Positions 48,198-60,245 are shown, numbered from the stretch's first letter. The stretch is 64,000 nt of DNA from Basidiobolus meristosporus CBS 931.73 (GCA_002104905.1 MCFE01000017.1:124001-188000); one strand, 5' to 3'. Made by a program: numbers and translations. Notes: generated from the sequence alone by a model not told the origin.

Positions 48198-49799
48198 TTA
48201 TGATGATGAGGTGTCTTCGAAGAAAATCACCGTCACAGTAATGTCATCCCTTAGGTTGCGGGAGTATGGCGCTTCTGCTGATAGCATTTTGCTTAGCTCC
48301 TTTCTTGAGCTTCCGCCAAGTGCGTTGCGAATCAAGTGGGTGGCAGCATTGTCATCTACATAAGCCCATCTATCTGTATTAGGGTTGTTGGGAAGAGAGT
48401 CGGATTTTTGCTGCAGATATGTTCCAACCAGGGAAACGATCTCGTCATTGCTAAGCAAGTCAAACAAACCATCACTGGCAATCACCATAAACCTATCTTG
48501 TGACGTGAGCTGATGATGCAATACTTCCGGCGTTGCGGTGACATATGGCGGAGTACGATAATGTGCCGGTGGCATGCGCATCCGCGGAAAAAAGTGATCT
48601 TTCACCGCTAGTTGAGTACGAGCGCTCCATTTGTAACGCGAGTCACCTAAAGAATAATAACGCTAGTTAGTGTCTCCGCACCCATATCTATGCATACTAG
48701 AACACAAGCGAAACATACCAAATGCTCGGGTGGGGGCTACAAAGCGGAAGATGGTGAGTTAGTTACCGGATGAGTGAGCCAATGGGTTAATGGAAAAGCT
48801 ACCTAGTGAACCAAGGACTCGCCCCTTAGATATTATGGTGGATTCTTCTCCTGGGTGCTCAGCATAGAGTCTCTCTCTTTCCTTTTTGTTGGTGGTGTTT
48901 TGGTCGTTACTCATTTTAATCGGACTCCAATTGTGATTGCTGTCCAGGGACCCAATTACAGCGCGCGAATCACCAGTATTTGCGACGTAAATCCTCATGG
49001 CTTTGATGTCCACATACCCAACAATTGCGCAGCTGCCTGAGACAGCTGCGGGTAGACTGGCATGGATGGCCTTCTCCGTGTTGACTATCACTTCACCCAA
49101 TGAGCCCCAAACAATCTCCTGATCAAGGCTTTCGAAGGACTTGATCATGCTCTGGGTTACTAGTTCGGTAATGTCTTGGTCTACATCTGCTGCGACTTTC
49201 TCTATGTCGTGACGTACTTGCTGAACCAATCTACTGGCCAATTTTTGGGAGCAGTGCTTGCCGGCATGACCATCAAATATTCCAAAATACCACGCATCTG
49301 AAGAATCATTCGATAGCTCGGTATGATGATCCTCGATTGGTGAATTGGAGGGCAATTGACTCGTATCAAACCTAGGCATTTTTCTTGCTTCAGTTAGGTG
49401 GGTGGCCTCATATTTCCTCAACATCTGATTAACAACCGCGGTAGGCATTAGCCCTTCCTCTTCCAAGGGTTCCTCCTCTTCCCCCGCCTCCGATTCCGAA
49501 ACAGCAGGCTGTTCAAAAAGAGGTCGATATTTCCACTCGAGTTCCTTGAACAAGCGATCCTTTTGGTAGGTTAATAAGAGTGTATGATCTACGTTAACCT
49601 CTGAGCATTCGCCAAGCCTTAGATTTGGCATGCGACCTTGTGGATTTGTGAATGTAGAAGATGCAGGGGGAGTTTGAAGTTGGGTCGAAAGCGTTGGTAA
49701 TGAACGGCTACCAACACCTCGTATCAGGGGCCGTTTATGAATGTGGAATGAGCCAGGCGACTTTCTGAATGCTCTATTGTTGCGTAAAGTCAAAGCCAT
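48198..49799 (-). CDS. PP2C-family phosphatase, pyruvate dehydrogenase phosphatase-like
   Basis: Exons complement(48198..48646, 48719..48736, 48803..49799), 487 residues. The N-terminus is Arg/Ser rich (MALTLRNNRAFRKSPGSF), a plausible mitochondrial presequence. Metal-binding and fold motifs: FGIFDGHAGKHCSQ, SGSCAIVGYVD, VANTGDSRAVIG, RVLGSLAPTRAFGDSRYKW, ASDGLFDLLSNDEIV, RDDITVTV. The APTRAFGDSRYKW block is typical of PDP-type phosphatases that reactivate pyruvate dehydrogenase E1 in the matrix. Exon 2 is only 18 nt and encodes the APTRAF part of this motif. Confidence 0.9.
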
Positions 49800-50148
49800 T
49801 CTCGAGCCAATGTAAAGGAGAAAATACCGAGAGTGCTTTATGGAGTACCCGACTTAATTTTATGTTTAGTAGGATTATGTTGAGGATGAAAGGAATGAGC
49901 CAAGGTGATTAGTGAAAAGAGCTTTAATGACGGAGTCGCAGTGAATGTTAGCTGCAAGGACTGGTTTTACCCTCAAATATGACACCCGTTCCTGCTGAAT
50001 AGGGAAATCAATAAAAACATTTTGTGCAACTATCAGTAGAGGCACGATTCTCGTGAACCCACAGCAATCTTGTGATCGACAAATTAAGCAGTTACATGGT
50101 ATATATACACAATAGTATTCCCATTGAAATATATACACCAGGAAGCTT
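49800..50148. other. Intergenic
   Basis: Upstream of the phosphatase and downstream of the UBX gene; no feature beyond a CT/AT-rich leader. Confidence 0.5.
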
Positions 50149-51465
50149 CTAATTTTTGCGGGAATTCGTAGAAAATAGGGAGCCAACCTTGGATAAAAGG
50201 CTTCTACCAATCCTCTTCTGAGGCTCTACATAGAGCTGACAGGAGAAACTTTAGTTACGTCGTATCATTGATAGTTATTTTTGCATCTGACATTACCTCC
50301 ATGTTGACTGCCGCGCTAGGACACAGTCCCAGGGCACGTATACTTTTCGACATATCTCTACGGGAAAACACGCGATGAGGAAATTGCTGGACGAGAATGA
50401 ATGGAACATCGCTATCGGTGCGGTTCTACCAGAAGCGTTATTGCATGTTGAATAACAGGCTGATTTGACTCCATGGTTACCTTCTTAATGTACGATGTGA
50501 TTTCGCCTAACGTTTCGTTTGGGTCCAACTGTAAATCCAACAAGGAGCCGTCTAATAATCTAACAGTCAACTCACATTTACCCGGAAATCTGCTTACAAT
50601 TACTACGTATATAGAGGTTATTTAACAAGTAAATATTCTCCTACTCCAATGAGGTCTTCTCCAAAGCCTTCGGCTGTTCATATGATATGAATTGTTTGTC
50701 CTATCAAAGTGGCCCTTAGATTGCAGAGTTCGTCTAAATAGAATCTTCATACCTGATCTTGATTTGGGATATCAAATCCTATCCTTGTCTTTACGGGTGT
50801 GGGGTTTGCCGTATTTGTCAGGTTCCCTTCTAATGAGTGGGATTGTGGAAGGGACGGAAATAGACCCGCATTCAACTCAGGCAACGGTGAGCCATCCATA
50901 ATGCTATACATATCTGTAATGTTTTTTATTCGGCAATGGAGTGTTTCTTCATTCACGGCCCCAGCAATACTGTATAGTACACGTCCCGAACTGGAGGTTT
51001 GTTAATATAAGATGTCATACTGCCTGGGATTACCTATATACCTGACAACCAGCACATAAGGAAGTTGATTGATGGGAGCTTTTGAGCGTTAATAATGAGC
51101 CTCAATTTGTATCTCCATAGCACTGCTGACTTACATAACTGGCCTAACCACAGCGCCTCTGCACTTGAGGCAGGGACCTTGACAGATATCAAATTCTCGT
51201 TTACAGCATCATAAAGCTACAACAAGGTTTAGGGATTTCAGATCATGAAGGCGAGATAACATAAGAGTACGGCACCGACTCGGAGTCCAGACGCTGACTC
51301 ATGACCACGCTTTCTTCACTCTCATCTGCCAGGAATCAATTAGCAAGTTATACCGAAAAAACAAGGTATCTCCTTACCATATATAAACGCAAGCAACGGT
51401 TTATTCGTGCTTTCTGCTTCAAGTAACGCCTGTTTGCAAGTCCCACTAAACCAGTGTGTCTTCAT
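50149..51465 (-). CDS. UBX-domain protein with thioredoxin-like N-terminus (UBXN4/erasin-like)
   Basis: Nine exons complement(50149..50235, 50297..50425, 50481..50589, 50645..50700, 50753..50990, 51042..51078, 51135..51216, 51261..51325, 51378..51465), 296 residues. The N-terminus (about 1-110) matches the UAS/thioredoxin-like region of erasin: HWFSGTCKQALLEAE, LISVKVPASS, INQLPYVLV. The UBX domain covers about 190-268 (CELTVRLLDGSLLD, FPHRVFSRRDMSKSIRALGLCPSA). UBX domains bind Cdc48/p97; UBXN4 helps ER-associated degradation. The UBX FP-type cis-Pro loop appears as QQFPHRVF. The C-terminal membrane anchor known in UBXN4 is absent. Exons are tiny, but all keep phase. Confidence 0.8.
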
Positions 51466-51775
51466 TTTCTAGAATTCGACGGACCAATTTTAAGAATTTA
51501 TATCACTACCCAGAATAGAGTAATGGGTTCAATGTTATAATATATATATATATCGTCGACCCTCGATTCTTGTATTTTTTGTGACTGAATGACACACATC
51601 ACCACATTTGGAAGGGCGAGAAATGGTGAGGTAATTGCCATTTAGATGAAGTGCTTAAGCCTGAATTATCAATACATTTACACGAGATATCATACTGCCT
51701 AGCATTATTTAAGCAAAAAAATTCCTGCCAAATATCTGGCCATATTAGATAAAGATTCCCACCACATTGGCATTC
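51466..51775. promoter_or_regulatory. Divergent promoter of the UBX and FANCL genes
   Basis: 310 bp separate the two ATGs. The region includes a TA dinucleotide run at about 51539-51553. No other feature seen. Confidence 0.5.
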
Positions 51776-53485
51776 ATGTCGAAGCTGAATAGAGTTGCGA
51801 CATTTCCTTTGGTTGTGCCTATCAATACCGAGGGTACCCAATACCAAGGATTCATCAATGTACAGGTAGAGTCAAATCGCTTCATTAAGATGCATCGAGA
51901 AAACTGTCTCACAGTAGTCTTTCCATTGCTTAGAACAAAGAGTTTGCTTTCGAAATCCAATTACAAAGCCCACAAAATCTGAAAGAGGCCAAACTATTTG
52001 GTGATCCTGAGTTAAAAAGATTGTTGATTGACCAGGAAACGTCTATACGTAATGTAAGAGCATGCCAGGCGCAACATGTTTTCTGTGATTAATACTGAGA
52101 TTGAGCGAATATTGCTAAAACATGTAGAGGCTTGAGCAATGCAGCGACATAAATGCATTCTTTCTGGACTTGAAGCACCTTTTGGTATGCAGTGTATAAA
52201 AGTATGCTTTACTAAGCAGTAAAATATTCAACATTTTGGTTACTTTCGAGTAGGAGGATTTATTAGCACAAGAACCGGAGGAAAAGTTGCTTTCGACAGA
52301 GTATTACACTACTATACTTGCCGAAATCGATAGCATAGGATGGGACAAAGTCGAAAAGATAGATGCGGATTTCCAGAATGTCACCCTCAAAATATTGTAG
52401 GATGTCTTGCGCATTTTTATCAGCCCACGGTTCGATCGCATGGTTAACGTATATCCACAGAGACTCGGCAGGGAGAAGTCATTTTTTAATACTTTGCTTC
52501 CCGGGGAATTTCCCGGTGGAGCCACCAGAATGTATAGTAGAATTGCCCGGGTTGACTAATTTCAAGATCGAAAGAGGGGGTTTTCATCTGGAATCTATCA
52601 TTCAACAGTACACCACGGTACGTTTTCCCTTTCTACTGAAGTTACATGGCCCATGTCATTTCGAAGAAGTAACCATTCAGTGTATTTTATTATTAGCTTC
52701 TTGAAAAGTACGAAGAGGTGTGGAATATGCTGGACGATCTAGACCAAAACACATGGGTATTAGAGCCAGAAAAGCCAAGTAGAGATATCATGATGCGAAG
52801 AATCGCCTTGGGCAAGTGCTCGCGTCTGATCTTCCTCATCGAAAACTTTCTAAACGGTTAACCTATTAGGTAATCTGTGCTCTTTGCAAGTTGATCTTAA
52901 CCCTCAAGACCCGCACTCAATACCTCAATGCCAAATCTTTGGCGCTGAATCAGCCATCGCGCCTATCCGAAAATTGATGAATGAAAACCTGAGAAGCTGG
53001 TAAGTATGGATTCAAATCTCAACTATGCCGGTGCTCAACATCATCCATCTAGGGACCCTGAACTAACCACCAGAAAAAACCTTGAACGGCTACTTTCAAT
53101 CCAATTCCCATCTCGCCATACAGCGACCAAAAATGAGCTGAACGTTGAGTGTGGTATTTGTTATTCGTATCGTTTGGATGAAAGCATACCGGATCAACTA
53201 TGCACTAACGACAAATGCGGACAACCATTTCACAATCGCTGTTTGTATGAGGTAGTCCCAACATCTGGTTTGTCAAGATTTGTTGTTTGTGGTGTTTAAT
53301 GGTTAAATGATGAATAGTGGTTAAGGGCTGTTCCCTCCACCCGGCAGAGTTTCAATACGCTTTTCGGCCTATGTCCATACTGTAACGATGTAAGGCGGGT
53401 TTATTGCTCTTGTAGATACTTGGACTGAATATTTACTTGGTTCTCTCATTCATAGACTATAACTACCAAGGTGGTTGATATTTAA
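51776..53485 (+). CDS. FANCL: FANCL, Fanconi anemia E3 ubiquitin ligase
   Basis: Ten exons: join(51776..51865, 51934..52053, 52128..52184, 52254..52396, 52461..52617, 52697..52811, 52870..52999, 53053..53251, 53318..53389, 53456..53485), 370 residues; human FANCL has 375. ELF-like N-terminus (FPLVVPIN, YQGFINVQ), double-RWD/URD region (YYTTILAEIDSIGWDKV, FPVEPPE, LDQNTWVLEPEKPSRD, RRIALGN), then a PHD/RING-like domain (about 302-358; CGICYSYRLD, DKCGQPFHNRCLYEW, RQSFNTLFGLCPYC). FANCL monoubiquitinates FANCD2/FANCI in interstrand crosslink repair. The intron after exon 6 has a GC donor (GCAAGT at 52812), needed to keep the frame. Confidence 0.93.
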
Positions 53486-53558
53486 GCTTGGCAAATGAAT
53501 GGATTTTTCGACACGAGAGCCCGGCATTTATGAACTTGATGAGGGTGACTACATGGGG

Positions 53559-53684
53559 TTATAATTGCCCGCCCACCGTGTCCGGTAATACCACAAATCT
53601 ATCGCAGCAAGGCTTTGCTTCAGCGTGAATTGCGAGTAGAAACAAGAATACGCAGAGTGCAGAAAACTTGGATGGAAGTTGCAT
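53559..53684 (-). CDS. Candidate short secreted peptide
   Basis: A 41-codon frame with a convincing signal peptide: MQLPSKFSALCVFLFLLAIHAEA, of which the hydrophobic core is CVFLFLLAI. The mature part would be 18 residues with a Cys-Cys pair. It may be a complete microprotein or the first exon of a longer secreted protein (a GT donor lies near 53593). No family is recognised. It lies tail-to-tail with FANCL. Confidence 0.35.
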   Translation of the reverse strand: MQLPSKFSALCVFLFLLAIHAEAKPCCDRFVVLPDTVGGQL

Positions 53685-54222
53685 GGCTCGTTCTTTTCGT
53701 AAAAGTAGGGTAAAGAAGTGAAGAATGGGTCAATTGCTTGAGTGAAAATAAACTTTAATATTAAAATCTTTGTCGGCCCTCCTGCATACACTCACAGGAT
53801 TTCGTTATTCTCTACCCCATGTAAAGCATTTCCCTACATCGATTGCACCGCTTCATATTCTTAAGCGTTCACACTGTAGGCAATTATTTATGTATATACC
53901 AGGCAGACGTACCTTGATCGGGCACGAGATTCATGGGTTACACCACTCGATCATCTGTTTGTTTCTACGCTTTGAGCATCTCTGGGATCCTGTGCTTTTA
54001 TGATTGGCCTTGGTTAATGATGGTGAATAAATGGTCAGACTGAGTTCCATAATATGCCATCAACCAAAATATTATGATCAAATATATTATCCTTTAATAT
54101 CATGACTGCTACTTTACATAGTAAATCTAGGTGAAAACTTTATGCGGTTACACTCACATTCTTGAGTCAGTATACAAGATTGTGTTGTGGTATATTTCTT
54201 ACCCTCCGCTCGGGACAATAGT
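53685..54222. other. Intergenic upstream of phospholipase D
   Basis: AT-rich; no gene seen. Confidence 0.5.
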
Positions 54223-57050
54223 ATGTCAAAGGATAAGAACCGCTACGACTCATTTGCACCCGAAAGATATGGTGCTAAGGCAAGATGGTTTGTAGACGGC
54301 AAGGACTACTTTTACGCTGTCTCAGAAGCCCTGCTACAGGCCAAAGAGACCATCTTCATAATGGATTGGTGGTTAAGTCCCGAAGTGGTACGTACATGTG
54401 AAGTAGTGCCTGCGTGTAAAAATTCCCTCGACACTAACAGGTATAGTTCTTCGCAACAGTACCTTCGCCGTCCCCCAAGTGAAAATCAGGAATTCCGTCT
54501 AGATCGCTTGCTTACAAAAAAGGCTAAGGAGGGAGTTATTATCAATATTATAGTGTACAAGGAGGTCTCCATGGCATTAACCATCAACTCGCACCACACG
54601 AAGTTCACCCTGCAAGCCTTACATCCAAATATTACAGTTCAACGACATCCTGACCATGGAGCAGGTGGAACTGTGTTTTGGGCGGTAAGTTCTCACTTCC
54701 ACAACCTCTCTTTGCACTAAACAGGGCTTTCTAATTCGCGAACGTTTGACTGCGACTTGTAGCATCACGAGGTACTTCGGGAGGCTCTCACCAAACCCTA
54801 AATTTGTGCTCACCCTGGAACCCTCTAGAAAGTCTGCTTGGTTGATAGTAAGATTGCATTTTTGGGCGGAATGGATTTGTGTTACGGGTACTCTTGCCAT
54901 GAGAAATATCCACACCAGTATTTATTGATCATATTCCATCAGCCGATATGACACCCATTCCCATCGACTTGCCGATTACCATTACGATCCGGCTGACAAT
55001 GTCTGGCCTGGACAGGATTATTCAAACCCCAGAGTGAAAGACTTCTCCGATGGTAATTCTGTGCTCAGTATCATTCTCGGCATTACAAAGGACTGATTTT
55101 GACCTTGCAGTGTCCCAGTACTATCAGGAGCTTATCAATCGCAAATGCGTCGCTAGGATGCCTTGGCATGATGTTGCGCTATGCGTGACCGGTCCACCCA
55201 TCGAAGACATTGAAAGCCATTTTGTGGATCGTTGGAACTTCATCAAGAAAGAGAAAGGAATGCACCGAAAAAACATGACGTTCCTGAGTTGCATGTACAA
55301 AGAAAGGAATTCCGGTTCAGAGGGGAGTTGCAAAGTTCAAGTGCTTAGAAGCTGTGGGCAATGGAGCGGCGGTACTGAGACAGAAGTAGGTGTCTGGATG
55401 AGCATAGAGGAGCTGCAACCTAATCATTTCATCGTAGCAATCCATATATACTGCTTATGTCGAAAATATCCGAAACGCAAGGCACTTCATCTACATTGAG
55501 AACCAGTTCTTTGGTAAACCGATCTACTGGATACCTTTCTTACGTTTGGGCTCATAAATATTCCATAGTCTCCTCTGCAGCAGACAGCGCCAACAACGAG
55601 GTTAAAAACAAGATCGCACAGGTAGTTCCTCAGTTTGACATTGATCCTGTGGAGTGAACTCTTGATGAAGCTACTTGACTATAGGCACTAGTCGAGCGAA
55701 TTATCCGTGCACGTCAAGAAAATACGAAATTCCGAGTTATCGTTGTCATGCCGCTATTGCCCGCATTCGAAAGAGAGGTGAACGCCTCCGACGCAAACAC
55801 CATCCGACTGGTGATGGACTGGCAGTACCGAACTATCGGACGTGGTGGATCATCTATCCTCGAGCGATTACAGGCTGCGGGAATCAACGCTTCGGATTAC
55901 ATCTCATTCTACGGATTACGCAGTCACGACATGATCAAGAATCCGTATAGCGAATCCTCCTGCGAGGAAACATCCAGGCGGTTCGATTGCCTGTCACCTG
56001 GTAGCAGTGATGATTCCGAAAATAGCTTCACCACTCCAAACTATGTAACCAGACACGAAGTGATCCCTCCAAGCCCTCACAGCAACGTGATCGTAATCCA
56101 CGATGTATATTTACCATTTGCATTTCCTCAGAGCGTCCAAGAGAAGCAAGATGTTGACCCACAAACATCCAACATAGTAACCAACTATGCGTACAGAGAA
56201 GGTGACTTTGTCACCGAGCTTACTTACGTACACAGCAAACTTATGATTGTCGATGATCGTATTGTAATATGTGGTTCAGGTAAGCACTAGGGGCTTTATC
56301 TGGAAGGGCTCACCACTCAATACTCCCGTCCCATTCTTAGCCAACATCAATGATCGTTCAATGAGAGGAAACAGAGATTCAGAAATCGCAGTAATTATTG
56401 AAGATCAAGAAAAGGTTCCTTCAATGATGAATGGACAGCAGGTACATTTACTTCTGTGCGTATCCCAAGCCTCAGTGCCAGTCGTATTAACAGACATATA
56501 GTATGAAGCATCCAAGTTCGCCTACGAATTACGATGTTCGATTTTCAAAGAACATCTAGGACTCTTGGAAGATGGAGTAGATGAAAGCCTACAGAGCCAG
56601 TATCCAGAATCAAGCCCTTTGGCACCCTTACCGGATCAGAGCTCCACTTGCCTGCACTCCTTGAGAAGTCGAATCCACCGCCATTTACACAACAGGCCCA
56701 GTCCACCTCGTCTTCCCGATGTTACAGACCCCTTGTCTGATAGATTCTTCAATGATGTGTGGGACAAAACCGCATCAACGAATACTGCCATTTACAGACT
56801 TGTGTTCAGATGTATTCCTGACGACATGGTAACAAATTGGACTCAGTATGCGGGGTTCGTACCCGATACTAAGCTAGTCCAGACTGGTCACTGCGCACTT
56901 CGGACCAAATCAAATGAGGAAATCAAACTCATCTTGAGCTCTATTCGCGGAAACCTGGTCTCCTTCCCAACCAAATTCCTGCAAGAGGAGACTCTGAATG
57001 CTAGCGCTCTATCGAGGGAGGCTTTCGCTCCTCTAGGAATTTTCACCTGA
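54223..57050 (+). CDS. Phospholipase D
   Basis: Eleven exons: join(54223..54387, 54460..54684, 54763..54771, 54829..54887, 54943..55052, 55111..55385, 55438..55513, 55569..55621, 55685..56279, 56341..56441, 56502..57050), 738 residues. It hydrolyses phosphatidylcholine to phosphatidic acid and choline. HKD motif 1 is HHEKVCLVD (about 131-139) with [11 protein letters not shown] after it; HKD motif 2 is HSKLMIVDD (about 508-516), followed by [18 protein letters not shown] is also typical. No PX or PH domain precedes the core, unlike yeast SPO14. Exon 3 is 9 nt and encodes His-His-Glu of HKD1. Intron 1 (72 bp) is in frame without a stop, so retention would pass unnoticed. Confidence 0.93.
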
Positions 57051-57096
57051 ATAAATGGTTTTGAGGTTTATTGGAAAGAACTTTCAAGAAGGGCAT

Positions 57097-58451
57097 CTAT
57101 TGCTCTTCGAACTGTTTCTGGAAAGATTCAGCAAAATCCGCCAAGGATTGCTCAAACGACATCTCAACCATCTCTTGCGGGTACCGATTGTGTGAATGAG
57201 GCTGGCTGGTCCTGATTAGAGGATCAGCCTCGGAGGTGATCAACCGTAGTGGTAGCGCTTCTTTGGCTGTATGAAGGTAGTGATTAGCAATAGTGAGGTA
57301 TTGCACAAGATAGCCATACATACCAGTCAGAATTTCCGCCCACTCGAAAAGAATTGGCTCAGTGATACTGTGGAATGGGTTGAAGTCAAGAACCCAGACT
57401 TTCTTGGTGCGTTTGTTTACATACACATCAAACACGTCTAGAGACAGAAATCTTAGCAGTGAGTCATTTTGGAGTGGCTAGATGCTATGAGAGGCTTACA
57501 GTTTTGGCTTTCAAAGTTTTCTTGAACCTCGTTCTCAAAGAAATTCCAGATCCATTCCTCAATATCATCTTTCAGTTCTGCTAGGAATTCGTAATACTCG
57601 GCATGTCGCTGTGAAATAGCTAAATTCCCAAGAATAAGTGCTCACTCCATAGAGGATGATAGATAGCATTTTACCTATTAGCTCTCCATCTTTGACAAAG
57701 CACCGAAACTCCATAGCAGGATGTAAGTTGTACCACTTCCTCAAAACTAGTTCGTACTCCTCAGGCCCAAGAGAAGGCTCGTGTTCTGGCTTGGGTTCGT
57801 TGTCTACGCAATGTTCAAAGGCATGACATAGATCATGGACAACAAAATCCGAACTTTTGAGGAGCAAAAATACGTCATATGGTGAGGTACATTTCAAAGT
57901 TCTCGAAGCAGAAATCCAAGCCGCATCCTACAATGTGGTGTTAAGCCACAGATACCTGACCACCGTTACAAGAAACCTACTTTGGGTGAGCTCCAGTTGA
58001 GTTTTGGAAAGACCGCGCCGTCCAAATAATCTATTATACAACGGATCCGTTCCTCTAACAAAGGAAAAGAAATATCATTTTCGAGGACGCTGCAATCATC
58101 GTTCTTGGAATCTTCTTCCTGATCGGCTTCTTCATCAGAATAATCACTTAAGGGATCCTCTCCATCAAGGTACGTAATATCACTATTAGCCCATATCGAT
58201 AAGTTATCGTTGTTACGAGAAGATACAAAGTAGGCATCCACTTACCCACCTCCAGGAATATACAAAGCTCCATCAGAGAGTAGATATTTAACGAATCCCT
58301 CAGGCAGAGGTTTTATTACGCGGGTCTTCAAAGTGTGGCGTATAAATTTTGGATACCAACTGGAGAAACTACAGCGGATTATCTGCTCCTTGGTCAACTC
58401 GGGAAACTCGAGCGTAACGACTTCTGCTTCACCTTCAGGTTGGGGATTCAT
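57097..58451 (-). CDS. CDC123: Cdc123/D123 family protein
   Basis: Exons complement(57097..57266, 57324..57437, 57500..57619, 57675..57927, 57981..58182, 58246..58451), 354 residues. Cdc123 is an ATP-grasp-like assembly factor for translation initiation factor eIF2. Motifs: CSFSSWYPKF, LYIPGGG, an acidic insert (about 75-100), FPKLNWSSPKDAAWI, DVFLLLKSSDFVVHD, EFRCFVKDGEL, SQRHAEYY, VWVLDFNPF and the C-terminal FEQSLADFAE region. Introns are 53-63 bp, all in phase. It ends 46 bp from the end of phospholipase D, tail to tail. Confidence 0.94.
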
Positions 58452-60172
58452 CGGTTGGATATCTCAGTATCTAACAGCAACCTCGCTACTAATTCGCACC
58501 TTGAGCATAACTATAACAATATAGAAAAAAAAGGATACTGCCCGATCAAGCACCAATTTCTGATGTATATTTTCAAGTAATCAAGCAATTGATTTTCTTG
58601 TCAGTACCCTCACTCTATCCTACCACTTCCACGATTGTACTATTGAAATATGATGTTAACACTGGTATTGAACTACACGATTAATGGTCACAATTCAGTA
58701 TGGTCTTTGTTTCCATTATTGATCTCCAATGGATAGCCATGATGATAAAGCGTTTGACAGGAAATCACCCATGTGAACAGAACGATATAAAGGTGCCTTT
58801 TCACGAACAACTATATACTATATTATTGGAGGCCTTGGATTATTATTTCCAAGATACACATTGCCATATTTGGGGTATGAAAGACAGTGATGAGTTACTC
58901 CAGCGTCTAAGGGGATTAATTTGACTGAGGCTTCTACTAATTATAATCGAGCTATGTGAATATCTTCTCAGATTAAGCTCCAGCTGATTGTAGATTTCCA
59001 AGACTTGGAAATTGGTTTTAGGCAATATACTATTAAGTAATTGCAGAGCTATTTGTGACATGAAATACAGTATGATTGAAATATTCCATATCTAGCCCAG
59101 CTGCTTCATTTTAAAAAAATAAAAGCATTTTGGTCTGACAACCACTAATGTCATGAAATCTAGGTTGGTTCCTGTCTTTATTCTGCCACAAGGTTTACTA
59201 TTTAACATGCTTTGCAATTGCTTGCAGATGGTTTTGTCTCATATTTGACTATTTGTTTGCATATACTTGGGTGTCATTTGGTGTTGACACATCTATATAT
59301 ATACTGTTATCATCCCTCATATGATCCACGTATGCTTCACTTCTGGCTTTTGATTTGTATTTCATCTCTTAATGGATCTTGTTGCAATATTACCCACGAA
59401 GGGCTTAGCAATCAAGTCCCGATTAGGAATAAGTCTCAGCCAAGCAACATAGTATTTATTACCCAACTCAAGGTACCGTTAGGACAACTCAGCCCCAAAC
59501 CCCAGACCAACCCTCTTGGCCCTTGACTCCCTGAACACCTGACTTGTCCTTAATAAACCAATACGTAACAATCTAAGCTGTTACCTACTTAAAGAGTACG
59601 GAGCTAGATGTAAGAATATCTCTTCAAAGATTAGGATGGTGACTTCGTAGAAATATATTTAAAATAATATTCGTTTCTACTGCTCTTCCTGCTTCTAACC
59701 AAACTTTAACTTTATTTGATTGTTTGATTGGTATTTATACCTTATTATGAGTCTGGTGACTTGTCTTGTTTGCTTTTCCCTGGCTACTAAGTCGTCTTTA
59801 TATGCCTTGATGTCACTTAACATCGAGTGACTCCTTACTCTGCAACATGTTACGCTCGCAGAGGGAAATCCTGGTTAAGCAGTATATCTTTTGGGATTCC
59901 GGAGAGGGTAGAGTTGATCCAGGTTGCAAGGAAGAAGATACTTTATTTGTGTACAAGCCTGTCTGCAATCGTTATTCATGGTGCGCCTTTTATACTGTGT
60001 GTGCTAATTAGGTTTAGTGATAAATTGGTGCTAGATAGGGTTTTGGTCAGAGTAACTCTATTTGGGTGCAGATCGGCATGATTGGCCTTATATCCGTACA
60101 GATGGTTGTCTTTTGCGGAGTGCCTACCACTTATCCTAGTCGTTTACTTTACCCTGTGACAAAAAAAGCAAT
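58452..60172. other. AT-rich gene-poor stretch
   Basis: 1.7 kb without convincing genes. The longest open frame (58700-58924, 74 codons) has no recognisable family and no splice context; it may be a relic. No LTR or inverted-repeat ends were seen. Confidence 0.45.
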
Positions 60173-60245
60173 GGCCTCGTAGCTCAGTGGATAGAGCGTC
60201 CGCCTCCTAAGCGGAAGGTCCCAGGTTCGACCCCTGGCTTGGTCG
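60173..60245 (+). tRNA. tRNA-Arg (anticodon CCT), possibly defective
   Basis: 73 nt with a normal D arm (GCTC...GAGC), anticodon stem TCCGC/GCGGA, loop CTCCTAA with anticodon CCT at 60206-60208, and T arm CCAGG-TTCGACC-CCTGG. There is no intron. The acceptor stem is imperfect: GGCCTCG against CTTGGTC gives T-T and C-T mismatches at pairs 5-68 and 6-67 and one G-T pair. It may be a pseudogene or a weak functional copy. A poly-T run does not follow closely. Confidence 0.8.

Noticed and set aside
49875-50210. 111-codon minus-strand ORF downstream of the UBX gene
   Set aside because: It overlaps the last UBX exon in another frame, and that exon reads as a proper UBX-protein C-terminus.
54388-54459. 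Reading the first phospholipase D intron as coding
   Set aside because: It stays in frame, but the inserted residues break the conserved [14 protein letters not shown] segment of the family, and good splice sites flank it.
58700-58924. 74-codon ORF in the AT-rich stretch
   Set aside because: No recognisable family and no promoter or splice context; not called as a gene.
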